From the NCBI GenBank assembly GCA_025774405.1, contig JALGWB010000117.1, positions 1 through 6,821 of the forward strand: a stretch of 6,821 nucleotides of DNA, given 5' to 3'. This document shows, in pieces, positions 1 through 6,659 of this stretch; position 1 is the first letter of the stretch; each line of letters begins with the position of its first letter. Origin of the DNA: a bacterium (GTDB taxonomy: Bacteria; Arandabacterota; Arandabacteria; Arandabacterales; Arandabacteraceae). The position numbers and the translations under genes were made by a program. The notes beneath the pieces are model-generated. The model ran no database searches, was not told the origin of the DNA, and saw nothing but the letters and a program-made list of their open reading frames with translations.

Positions 1-152
1 CTGATTGAAGGGTCAGACGTTGCCAGTTTTCTTTGAAGTGTCTCAATGCCAGGTGATACTATCGACTTGCCTCTGTCCATACTCTCAGCACCTCTGCAGA
101 ATGGTATTGAGATCAAAACCACAGCTGCCAGCAGAAGCCTCCCCATCACCAT
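1..152 (-). CDS. Exported protein of unknown function, N-terminal part only (runs off left edge)
   Basis: Reading leftwards from an ATG at 152-150, the frame stays open to the window edge, giving about 50 residues. The start reads MVMGRLLLAAVVLISIPFCR, followed by a polar stretch (GAESMDRGK...). This is a typical Sec signal peptide: a short positive n-region, a hydrophobic core at about residues 6-17 and likely signal-peptidase-I cleavage just after the Cys-Arg-Gly-Ala segment. The cysteine lacks a good lipobox, so I do not call a lipoprotein. An AAGGAGG ribosome site at 167-161 sits 8 bases before this ATG. A second in-frame ATG at 146-144 is possible but less well spaced. An in-frame stop at 185-183 bounds the frame upstream. 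It is transcribed divergently from the propeller gene. The mature part is too short to identify a family. Confidence 0.72.
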   Translation of the reverse strand, partial: MVMGRLLLAAVVLISIPFCRGAESMDRGKSIVSPGIETLQRKLATSDPSI

Positions 153-160
153 GGATCCTC

Positions 161-167
161 CCTCCTT
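161..167 (-). promoter_or_regulatory. Ribosome binding site of the left-edge exported gene
   Basis: On the minus strand this reads AAGGAGG, followed by 8 bases and then ATG at 152-150. It is near-perfect and is the main reason for choosing 152 rather than 146 as the start. Confidence 0.75.
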
Positions 168-189
168 GATTATCGTATTCCCCTATCGG

Positions 190-218
190 CTTATACCACT
201 TCAGCCACCGATCTTCTA
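190..218 (-). promoter_or_regulatory. Candidate leftward promoter for the exported gene
   Basis: On the minus strand TATAAG at 195-190 is preceded by TGG (198-196), an extended -10 arrangement (TGnTATAAT-like). A poor -35 match, TAGAAG at 218-213, lies 17 bases upstream. The predicted transcript would have a leader of about 30 bases before the ATG at 152. The extended -10 is the main support; the -35 has only three of six consensus bases. Confidence 0.45.
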
Positions 219-276
219 CTCCAAAACACATCGGCTGCGCTCGAGCCGGCTGACTATTGTGAATGTCCCATGTATG

Positions 277-292
277 ATCAATCCAGATTGAT
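277..292. promoter_or_regulatory. 16-bp dyad, candidate operator between divergent promoters
   Basis: The sequence ATCAATC-CA-GATTGAT is a perfect 7+7 inverted repeat with a 2-base spacer. It lies about 60 bases upstream of the leftward -35 and about 70 bases upstream of the rightward -35. The arms are too AT-rich and the spacer too short for an RNA hairpin, so a DNA-binding site for a dimeric regulator is the more natural reading. The regulator is unknown and no second copy was noticed in the window. Confidence 0.4.
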
Positions 293-361
293 TAGAAAAC
301 CTACAGCCCTATGTTACGGAAACTCGAGATCCCCATGGCCCTGTCCGAGACCCTGGCTGGC

Positions 362-390
362 TTGACTTGTTTGAAGTTACGTGCTAAAAT
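362..390 (+). promoter_or_regulatory. Rightward sigma-70-type promoter of the propeller gene
   Basis: TTGACT (362-367) and TAAAAT (385-390) are separated by exactly 17 bases, and TGC directly precedes the -10, giving an extended -10. Each hexamer matches five of six consensus positions. Transcription would start near 397, leaving a leader of about 59 bases before the TTG start at 456. Confidence 0.7.
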
Positions 391-455
391 GAGACTAGTT
401 GGGACGCCGGGAGTCTTGCTGACTTACCGGCTATTTTGCTTGGGAAGGTGATTAT

Positions 456-3416
456 TTGAGACAAGGCTGGTGTGCTTTCTTATCTGTGCTTTGCCTGCTG
501 GGATTTCTGTCACCAGCATTTGGAATGTGGCATTGTGGAGCCATAGCGCTATCCTCTGCCCCACAGGCTATCACGCTTGATCCAGTTACAAGGGATTTCT
601 GGGTTGCAATTGGTGGTCCCAACCTTGTCCGTATAGATGAGGCAAGTTCCCATGCATCGGATTTTCCGCTTGTTGCCACCGCCAGTGCTCTCGCTATCGA
701 CCCTGCTGGACGCTATCTCTATGCAATCCTCCCATCTGCGGACCTGGTAACGATTCTTCACATCGATACAGGTGACTCGCTGCTCATTGCTGTCGGTGAT
801 TCGCCGCTTGCCATTGCAGTTGATGCCATCAGGCATACAGCCTACGTCGCCTGCGAAGGCGATAGCTCACTTTACGTGCTCACCAATCTCGCTCTCACTG
901 ACACCGCAAAATGTGCGGGCGTTCCAGTTTCGATCGCGATTGATCCATACACAGGTGCTGTATTTGCCTCATTGACCAATGAGAACCTGCTGCTCAAGCT
1001 CGACCCGGTGAGTCTCGATTCAAGCTATTACGCTACAGGTGCCAATCCGCACGGGCTCGAGATAGATGCTGTCAACGGCGCACTTTACATCGCCACACAA
1101 GGGAGTCCATCAATCGACATACTCTCGATTGACGATGATTCACTCTTCACCATTCCGCTGGTTGCCACTCCGCGAGATCTAGTGGTAAATCCGGAGACCA
1201 AACGCCTTTTCATTGCAACAAGCTCTAATCACTTGGTCGTCTTGGATACTCAGTCCTATGTTTCGCTTGATGTTAGCCTACCGGATACACCAGGCTATGT
1301 AGCAATTGATGCCCTCTCGAATCGTGCTTTTGTGACAGTCCCTTCTTCCCACTTCCTGATCGAGATAGCAGCAAGCGGCGATACGCTTATCGTCCCCATG
1401 GCTGGCAGTCCATCAGATCTCGTTGTAAATCCCGTTACCAACAAGGTCTATGTGCTAGCATCTCAGCCTGATCAGGTGAATGTGTTTGAAGCAGCAAACT
1501 ATTCAGGCATACGCATCCCCGCACACGGCGGACCAGGACCCATCGTGATCAATATGGAAACCCATAAGGCCTATACTCCGAATTGGTTCACTGCGGATGT
1601 GACCGTCATAGATGGTTATACCAATGCTGCCTCCAATTTCAAGGTCGCCGATGGGCCCAACTGTCTGATCGTTGATGCTATCAGTGATGATGTCTATATT
1701 CTCTGCGCGTGGGCAAACAAGGTGGTCATCAGACGAAGCAATGGTGATACCCTGATGGTACCTCTCGGGGATTACGGTCACGGCATAGAGATGAATCCCA
1801 ACACAGGGAAGGTCTATGTCGCAAACAGGTATTCACGAGATCTGACGGTCATCGATGCTGGGTCGCTTGATACAAGCCTTGTGAGAACAGGAGCCTATCC
1901 ATGTGATGTTGCTATCAATCTCGAGACCAATAGGATTTACGTGCCGAATCGGACAAGCTGGACGCTCACCGTGGTCGATGGTGCACTGCTTACGACTGAG
2001 TTTGCCAAGATCGGACCGGGACCGACACAGGTCCGCGTAAATCCCGTGACCAATAAGATCTTCAGCGTGGATAGCAACAAGCGAACCGTATCAGTTATAG
2101 ATGGTGAAACGCTTGAACGGACAGTTGTGCCTGTCGGAACTACACCGCGGACACTGAGCATAAACCCTAATACCAATACCATCTATGTTTCCAGCTATAC
2201 CGACGGCGAGATCACTGTGATAGATGGCGATACCTACAAGCGAAAACCTGTACGTTGTGACAAGGGTCTCTTCGGAGTCAGAGTTGATCCTTACCTCGAC
2301 AAGGCCTATACAGTAACCTGGCAATATCCATATGCCCACGTGATTGATGGCAACTTCTTGAGTGTCATGAGAATACCGGTTGGGGAGGAGCCGCACGGAA
2401 CCGCTTACGATCCCGTTCTCGAAAAGCTCTACATCTCCAACAATGCGGGTAACTCCGTCGAGGTCATAAAGTTGCGCGATAAGATCCAACCGCAGATAGT
2501 CGTGACGATCGACTCATTACCCGAAGACAGTGTATACACACGCACTCCGACCATCACCGGCACTGCTGTCTCGCTTCGAACACCCAGAACCTACGGGATA
2601 ATGAAGGTGCTTTACAAAATTGACAATCTGCGTGGACCATGGAGCGAGGCAACAATCTTGGACAGCGGATCAGAGGTTTCATGGACTCTTACGACTCAGC
2701 AGCTGCTCCTTGGAAGGCATCTTGTCTTTGTCGCTGCAATTGACAGCTCTGCTTCGTCGCTCTCGTCAAGTTCGACTTCAGCACTGTGTGGCATGAGCGA
2801 TATGGCCTGCTATGAGTTCACGTGCCTGAGTCCACCGCCTGCACCTCCCCAGGTCGTTGAAACTGCATCCATTGAGACTGACGGACCTGTTGTCGCATGG
2901 ACCTCAACCTGTGGAGAAGGTGGATGGTATGAAATTGAGATAGCTGCTGATTGTGACTTCCAGACGAATGTGTATCGAAATCGCCTCCTCAAGGCGAGGT
3001 CCTTTAGAATCCCTCCTGACCTGGCCCTCCATGAAATGCTTTATTGGCGAGTTTGGGCCGTTGACTATCCCCACGGCAAGCGTAGTCAGTCGAGCTCCAC
3101 GTATAGCATCAACATATCGAATCTCGTCGCTTGTGCCGATCGTAGCCCTGTGCATTTGACGATCTATCCCAATCCCACCAACCTCCCGATTGTTTTCAGT
3201 CTCAGCGGGCATGGATTCACCTTCGCCACATGCACCATCTATGACGTAGCAGGCAGGGTAGTCACAACCATGCCGATGCTTCCGACCAGACAGGGCGTAG
3301 TGGCTCGCTGGGATGGGGCGATCGGAAACGGTGAAAAGGCGTCACCTGGCGTTTACTATGTCGAGGTCAGAGCTGACAGCCAGATCATCAGGCGCAAATT
3401 CATCCTACTCCGCTAA
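456..3416 (+). CDS. Secreted YVTN beta-propeller repeat protein with C-terminal sorting (Por/FlgD-like) domain
   Basis: Large (986 aa) exported protein. The TTG start at 456 is chosen because a GGGAAGGTG ribosome site (442-450) precedes it, it opens directly on a signal peptide (hydrophobic core about residues 6-19, cleavage likely after Ala-Phe-Gly at 21-23), and the frame has a TGA at 420-422. Residues ~35-680 contain 16 repeats of about 41 residues with the YVTN pattern (for example VNPVTNKVYV, MNPNTGKVYVANR, INPNTNTIYVSS, often followed by TVIDG), which fold as beta-propeller blades. Residues ~680-785 form an Ig-like module (TPTITGTA), ~793-890 a fibronectin-III-like module starting with a proline-rich linker, and ~898-986 a Por-secretion-tail/FlgD-like domain with YPNPTN (904-909), YDVAGRVV, a WDG...G...SPGVYYVEV core and a basic KFILLR end. 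Such tails commonly direct export by type IX secretion, with surface attachment or release. A ligand-binding or adhesive surface role is inferred; no catalytic motif is visible. Confidence 0.9.
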   Translation: MRQGWCAFLSVLCLLGFLSPAFGMWHCGAIALSSAPQAITLDPVTRDFWVAIGGPNLVRIDEASSHASDFPLVATASALAIDPAGRYLYAILPSADLVTILHIDTGDSLLIAVGDSPLAIAVDAIRHTAYVACEGDSSLYVLTNLALTDTAKCAGVPVSIAIDPYTGAVFASLTNENLLLKLDPVSLDSSYYATGANPHGLEIDAVNGALYIATQGSPSIDILSIDDDSLFTIPLVATPRDLVVNPETKRLFIATSSNHLVVLDTQSYVSLDVSLPDTPGYVAIDALSNRAFVTVPSSHFLIEIAASGDTLIVPMAGSPSDLVVNPVTNKVYVLASQPDQVNVFEAANYSGIRIPAHGGPGPIVINMETHKAYTPNWFTADVTVIDGYTNAASNFKVADGPNCLIVDAISDDVYILCAWANKVVIRRSNGDTLMVPLGDYGHGIEMNPNTGKVYVANRYSRDLTVIDAGSLDTSLVRTGAYPCDVAINLETNRIYVPNRTSWTLTVVDGALLTTEFAKIGPGPTQVRVNPVTNKIFSVDSNKRTVSVIDGETLERTVVPVGTTPRTLSINPNTNTIYVSSYTDGEITVIDGDTYKRKPVRCDKGLFGVRVDPYLDKAYTVTWQYPYAHVIDGNFLSVMRIPVGEEPHGTAYDPVLEKLYISNNAGNSVEVIKLRDKIQPQIVVTIDSLPEDSVYTRTPTITGTAVSLRTPRTYGIMKVLYKIDNLRGPWSEATILDSGSEVSWTLTTQQLLLGRHLVFVAAIDSSASSLSSSSTSALCGMSDMACYEFTCLSPPPAPPQVVETASIETDGPVVAWTSTCGEGGWYEIEIAADCDFQTNVYRNRLLKARSFRIPPDLALHEMLYWRVWAVDYPHGKRSQSSSTYSINISNLVACADRSPVHLTIYPNPTNLPIVFSLSGHGFTFATCTIYDVAGRVVTTMPMLPTRQGVVARWDGAIGNGEKASPGVYYVEVRADSQIIRRKFILLR

Positions 3417-3444
3417 AGTATTCCACGATCTTGTTCAAAATCTG

Positions 3445-3469
3445 CAAAAACGGGCTTTGCACGTTTTTG
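3445..3469. terminator. Bidirectional terminator hairpin between convergent genes
   Basis: CAAAAACG (3445-3452) and CGTTTTTG (3462-3469) are perfect inverted arms of 8 bp. Inside, after a G/A mismatch, GC (3454-3455) can pair with GC (3459-3460) around a TTT loop. The A-tract on one side and T-tract on the other make it symmetric, as expected for a terminator serving both strands. It lies 29 bases after the propeller stop and 12 bases past the stop of the convergent lipoprotein gene. The GC core is short, so strength is uncertain. Confidence 0.6.
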
Positions 3470-3475
3470 GCTCCG

Positions 3476-3488
3476 ACCCCTTAGGGGT
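3476..3488. repeat. Small hairpin with the lipoprotein stop codon in its loop
   Basis: ACCCC (3476-3480) and GGGGT (3484-3488) form a 5-bp stem around TTA (3481-3483). That TTA is the TAA stop codon of the minus-strand lipoprotein gene. It may stabilise the mRNA 3' end or assist the adjacent terminator, but it could also be chance. Confidence 0.3.
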
Positions 3489-5310
3489 GCAGCAGGAAGA
3501 CGGGATTGCTGAAGATGAGGGGTGTACCGTCGCGGGCGTAGACCTCGATTCGAACGTAGGTCGGAGCTGTGGTTTTGACCGATACTTTCCGACATTCTGC
3601 CTGCAGGGTATCGTCTCTTACAATTGAAAGATCACGCCCCTTACGGATCTCGACCTGAAGCAGCCTGACGATGATGTCATCACGTGGAGGATCGATGAGA
3701 ATCCAGGCCTGAGCTGTGCCGCCTTCCTCCACATGGAGAGTATCGCCCATCAGAGCATCTTCAATACCGAAGGCGAATTTACCATTCCAGAAGAATGGAT
3801 CACCGAAGGCTACCCTGCCATGCTTGAGAGCCTTGAGAAGTTCGTCTGCATCCTTGCTTCGTGCCCATATCCAGGTTGCAAAGTCACCAGGCAGCATGTT
3901 CGGCTCCCATCTGCCACCATGGCTATCACTCACCCCATCGCCCACAAGATTTATACCATTAGCCAGAGCGAGATCCCAGAGACGAAGGTGATCTTCAAGC
4001 GAACCCGACCCTCTGAAAAGATAGCCCACCTCAAGTATATCTGCATTCAGGCCATTGCGTTCCAGAATAGGATTTGCCACTCGCCAGAAGTCATCTTCCT
4101 TTACCCTCGTGCCACTTCGCCAGATCCGGCGCGGTGGAGCCTGGGGAGGCAGAGAATCTTCAGGAATGTGACGCGGTCTCAATGAAGCTCCAAAAGGATG
4201 ATTGAATGATACCAATCCCCCCTTCGCATGGATCAGATCAACCCATTCGTCCCGCGGCATCACTCGCCATGCGTCCATCCCGTCAAAGCCGCGTGTGCTA
4301 TCGGGCAGGTATGCATTCATGTGGGGAAGCAAGGGTGTATGGAAGAGGCCGAGTTCAACGCCGACGTATTCTGTCACCGCGAATGCTGACTCATATCTCT
4401 TTGCCAACTCCTCAACAACTCTATATTGATTCTCGCCCCCGGGTCGATCGCTATGGATTTTGAGACTGTCGAGCAAGACGCCTAGAGGTTCACAGGCATC
4501 TGTCGCCACTTCCAGCCAGGCATTGCTCAAGGTGTTGTCATAGCCATTTGGCAAATTTGACGCTAACGATTCGATATCAATTACAATTTGATTCTCCGAT
4601 CCCTCAATTGGAAACCTGCCTGTAACCAGGGTGTCGCCCGAAACCTCAATCGGACCAGCCCCGCCACTGACGAAATCCAAAACGAGATGATGCTGCCCCT
4701 TGGGATGCCATGAAAGATCGAAGCCGAACCTCAAGCATGCATGACGCTTCCTGAGGTCGCTGAAATCTCCCCAGACAGATACCTTCAAACCCGATGCAAC
4801 GGGGCGACAGAAATCGAGCGTGTGAACCTTTCCTCTGTCGGAACCCAATACAAGGCGGACACTGCGTGGGCTACACGGCTCTCTAAGCCTGCTGAAATCG
4901 ATTCGAATCCTTGCTCTATCGATGCTGACGCTACAGGCATTGCCAGCCCTTTCAACAGCAAGCCGGGTGAGAGTGCGTGCACGCCCCTTGCTGAATAGGA
5001 TTGTCCTGCCATCATCGATCAGTTCAGCCCTCCTGAAACGGATGGTAATGTCCTCGTCATAGCTGTCGAAAATCCTTGCGTGATCACTCCACCAAATAGC
5101 GTCGAAACCACATCTTCGGGCCTCCGTGCTGTGTGATTCCATAGAAGCAGGCAGCTCATTGCCATTGTGATTTGAAAGCCCATGGATGTGAAGTTGCACC
5201 AGATAGCATTCGAAGCCACGAAGAAGTTCACCTGGACGGCGTAATGAACCGCACGCAACGAGAGTTAAGACGACAGTGGCAAGGCAGACTGACACACAGA
5301 GACGCTTCAA
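3481..5310 (-). CDS. PHP-domain metallohydrolase lipoprotein (CehA/McbA-like) with large internal insert
   Basis: A 609-residue envelope protein. A TTG start at 5310 is the only usable one: an in-frame TAG lies six codons upstream, and the ORF opens directly on a lipoprotein signal peptide (hydrophobic residues 6-19, lipobox Leu-Val-Ala-Cys with Cys20). An AGGGG ribosome site lies 8 bases upstream. The PHP metal-site motifs appear in order: HIH at 41-43, WWSDH (D76, H77), GVE (E319), H330 in an HMNAY context, FNHP (H371), and DSH (D462, H464). All expected ligand types are present, so it should be an active metal-dependent hydrolase of phosphoester or ester type; the substrate is unknown. The motif order and the GRVAFGDP segment (498-505) resemble CehA/McbA proteins. 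Residues ~82-305 are a beta-rich insert between the second motif and the rest of the site, possibly a carbohydrate-binding-like sandwich. Residues ~505-609 form another beta-rich domain. It lies 48 bases downstream of the dehydrogenase gene. Confidence 0.85.
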   Translation of the reverse strand: MKRLCVSVCLATVVLTLVACGSLRRPGELLRGFECYLVQLHIHGLSNHNGNELPASMESHSTEARRCGFDAIWWSDHARIFDSYDEDITIRFRRAELIDDGRTILFSKGRARTLTRLAVERAGNACSVSIDRARIRIDFSRLREPCSPRSVRLVLGSDRGKVHTLDFCRPVASGLKVSVWGDFSDLRKRHACLRFGFDLSWHPKGQHHLVLDFVSGGAGPIEVSGDTLVTGRFPIEGSENQIVIDIESLASNLPNGYDNTLSNAWLEVATDACEPLGVLLDSLKIHSDRPGGENQYRVVEELAKRYESAFAVTEYVGVELGLFHTPLLPHMNAYLPDSTRGFDGMDAWRVMPRDEWVDLIHAKGGLVSFNHPFGASLRPRHIPEDSLPPQAPPRRIWRSGTRVKEDDFWRVANPILERNGLNADILEVGYLFRGSGSLEDHLRLWDLALANGINLVGDGVSDSHGGRWEPNMLPGDFATWIWARSKDADELLKALKHGRVAFGDPFFWNGKFAFGIEDALMGDTLHVEEGGTAQAWILIDPPRDDIIVRLLQVEIRKGRDLSIVRDDTLQAECRKVSVKTTAPTYVRIEVYARDGTPLIFSNPVFLLHP

Positions 5311-5358
5311 CCTCTCGACCCCTGGCTACGGCTGCTTGTTTTGATCTGACCAGCCAGC

Positions 5359-6558
5359 TTATCCGAAGGCGTAGCCTTTCCAGCGTTCTTCAAGCTTGGC
5401 ATCCTGAACTGTCTCGAGGATGTAATCGGCAAAGTCCTTCCCGGTGGCGCCTGTGGGACGTCCAGTCATTACAAGTTTCTTCTCATACTGTCCACAGATA
5501 TCAAGTGCCATCTCGAGCCGTTTGGCTTTCTCAGGAAAGCCAATATGGTTAAGCATCATAGCCCCGGCTCGAATCATGCTTGATGGATCGGCATACTGAG
5601 CACGCCCTTCCCTCACCATACGTGGAGCCGACCCGTGAATGGCCTCGAACATGGCATAGCGTTTGCCGATGTTGGCGCTCCCCGCTGTCCCAACACCGCC
5701 CTGGAACTCCGCAGCCTCATCAGTCAAAATATCGCCGTAAAGATTCGGTAGCACAATGACCTTGAAGTCGCGCCGACGTTTCGGATCAACAAGCTTGGCA
5801 GTCATGATATCGATGTACCAGTCGTCACATTCTATCTCCGGATACTCCTGAGCTATCTTCTGCCCAACCTTGAGGAACTTACCGTCTGTGGTCTTGACGA
5901 CATTGGCTTTGGTGACGATTGTTACCCTATTGATTCCATTCTTGCGTGCATACTCAAATGCCAGCCTTATGATTCTCTCAGCCCCCTGGGTGGTTATGAC
6001 CTTGAAATCAAAGGCTAGATCCTCAGTTACTTCAACCCCCTGACTTCCCAGCACATAGGCTCCCTCGGTGTTCTCCCTGAAGAACATCCAGTCGATACCT
6101 TCCCTGGGCACCTTGACAGGTCTCACATTGGCAAACAGATCGAGATAGCGTCTCATTGCAACATTAGCACTTTCGATGTTCGGCCAGGGATCCCCCTTGC
6201 GTGGAGTCGTGGTCGGACCCTTGAGGGTAACGTGGCACTTCTTGATTTCCTCGAACACATCATCTGGAATGGGTTTGTTAACCTTAGCCCGATTCTCTAT
6301 TGTCAACCCCTCGATCACACGGAACTCGACTTTCCCAGACTTGATCTCATCAGCCAGCATTGTCTCCAGTACACGCTGAGCTTCAGCCGCAATGTATGGA
6401 CCGATACCATCGCCACCAATAACCCCAATGATTATTGGTTTGAGTTCTGAGTAGTCGATCCAGCCCTCAGCATGCTTCATGCGTTCGACACGCTCAAGTT
6501 GCTCGATCACCAGCTTCTCAAAATGCTGCCTTGCTTTCTCGATTGCCTCCTGATTCAT
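5359..6558 (-). CDS. NAD(P)-dependent isocitrate/isopropylmalate family dehydrogenase, isocitrate type likely
   Basis: A cytoplasmic beta-decarboxylating dehydrogenase of 399 aa, most likely oxidising isocitrate to 2-oxoglutarate in the TCA cycle. I start at ATG 6558-6556, because AGGAGG at 6569-6564 lies 5 bases before it. An upstream in-frame GTG (6573-6571) would place that ribosome site inside the coding sequence. In this numbering, residues ~1-40 are a charged helical extension, GGDGIGP (48-54) opens the Rossmann-like core, and GPTTTP is at 114-119. S130, N132 and R136 (SxNxxxR) match the isocitrate-binding signature of isocitrate dehydrogenases rather than isopropylmalate dehydrogenases. 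R146, R161, Y168 (FRENTEGAY), K217, D250, D276 and D280 complete the substrate/Mg site. The family signature NLYGDILTDEAAEF begins at 272. After HGSAP (308-312) come Arg-Met, where NADP enzymes such as E. coli Icd have Lys-Tyr and NAD enzymes usually have Asp-Ile, so cofactor choice is open. Homoisocitrate or another 2-hydroxy diacid remains a less likely alternative. Confidence 0.9.
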   Translation of the reverse strand: MNQEAIEKARQHFEKLVIEQLERVERMKHAEGWIDYSELKPIIIGVIGGDGIGPYIAAEAQRVLETMLADEIKSGKVEFRVIEGLTIENRAKVNKPIPDDVFEEIKKCHVTLKGPTTTPRKGDPWPNIESANVAMRRYLDLFANVRPVKVPREGIDWMFFRENTEGAYVLGSQGVEVTEDLAFDFKVITTQGAERIIRLAFEYARKNGINRVTIVTKANVVKTTDGKFLKVGQKIAQEYPEIECDDWYIDIMTAKLVDPKRRRDFKVIVLPNLYGDILTDEAAEFQGGVGTAGSANIGKRYAMFEAIHGSAPRMVREGRAQYADPSSMIRAGAMMLNHIGFPEKAKRLEMALDICGQYEKKLVMTGRPTGATGKDFADYILETVQDAKLEERWKGYAFG

Positions 6559-6563
6559 CTTTC

Positions 6564-6569
6564 CCTCCT
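6564..6569 (-). promoter_or_regulatory. Ribosome binding site that decides the dehydrogenase start
   Basis: On the minus strand this reads AGGAGG, then 5 bases, then ATG at 6558-6556. It argues for the 399-residue form over the 404-residue form that would begin at GTG 6573. Confidence 0.8.
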
Positions 6570-6624
6570 GCACATGGTTTTGAAATGCCTCGGTTCAGAA
6601 ATGGTTTGATAACCCAGCCATGTC

Positions 6625-6653
6625 ATGCTACATCTCCGAACTCGCTTTGTCAA
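6625..6653 (-). promoter_or_regulatory. Sigma-70-type promoter of the dehydrogenase gene
   Basis: On the minus strand a consensus TTGACA (6653-6648) is separated by 17 bases from TAGCAT (6630-6625), which matches four of six -10 positions. Transcription would start near 6618, giving a leader of about 60 bases before the ATG at 6558. The downstream lipoprotein gene may be read from the same promoter, because no clear terminator lies in the 48-base gap at 5311-5358. Confidence 0.6.
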
Positions 6654-6659
6654 CAGCGA

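Larger units (their letters stand above)
153..455. other. Divergent intergenic control region
   Basis: This 303-base gap separates two divergently transcribed genes for exported proteins. It holds the leftward ribosome site and extended -10 promoter, a 16-base dyad at 277-292, the rightward promoter at 362-390, and the ribosome site of the propeller gene near 442-449. A short self-complementary AGCCGGCT lies at 244-251. I see no RNA gene or riboswitch-like architecture. A plus-strand reading frame over 46-291 is open, but it runs antisense to the signal peptide and ribosome site of the left gene and looks spurious. Confidence 0.6.

Noticed and set aside
46..291. 81-residue plus-strand open frame at the left end
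   Set aside because: It has no ribosome site and runs antisense to a well supported signal peptide and ribosome site on the minus strand.
2091..2489. 132-residue minus-strand frame inside the propeller gene
   Set aside because: It is antisense to the best-conserved YVTN repeats and its openness follows from their repetitive codon pattern.
3733..4185. 150-residue plus-strand frame and neighbouring plus-strand frames
   Set aside because: They lie wholly antisense to the PHP lipoprotein, whose motifs are clearly conserved; they lack ribosome sites and recognisable domains.
5322..5357. Inverted repeat CTGGCT/AGCCAG between the two minus-strand genes as a terminator
   Set aside because: Only 6 bp with a 24-base loop and no following T-tract.
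5359..6573. 404-residue form of the dehydrogenase starting at GTG 6573
   Set aside because: The five extra codons are made of the ribosome binding site for the ATG at 6558, and no ribosome site precedes the GTG.
6555..6575. Six-codon mini-ORF (MCRRER) whose TGA overlaps the dehydrogenase ATG as ATGA
   Set aside because: It has no ribosome site of its own and lies over the AGGAGG of the dehydrogenase, so the overlap is probably chance.
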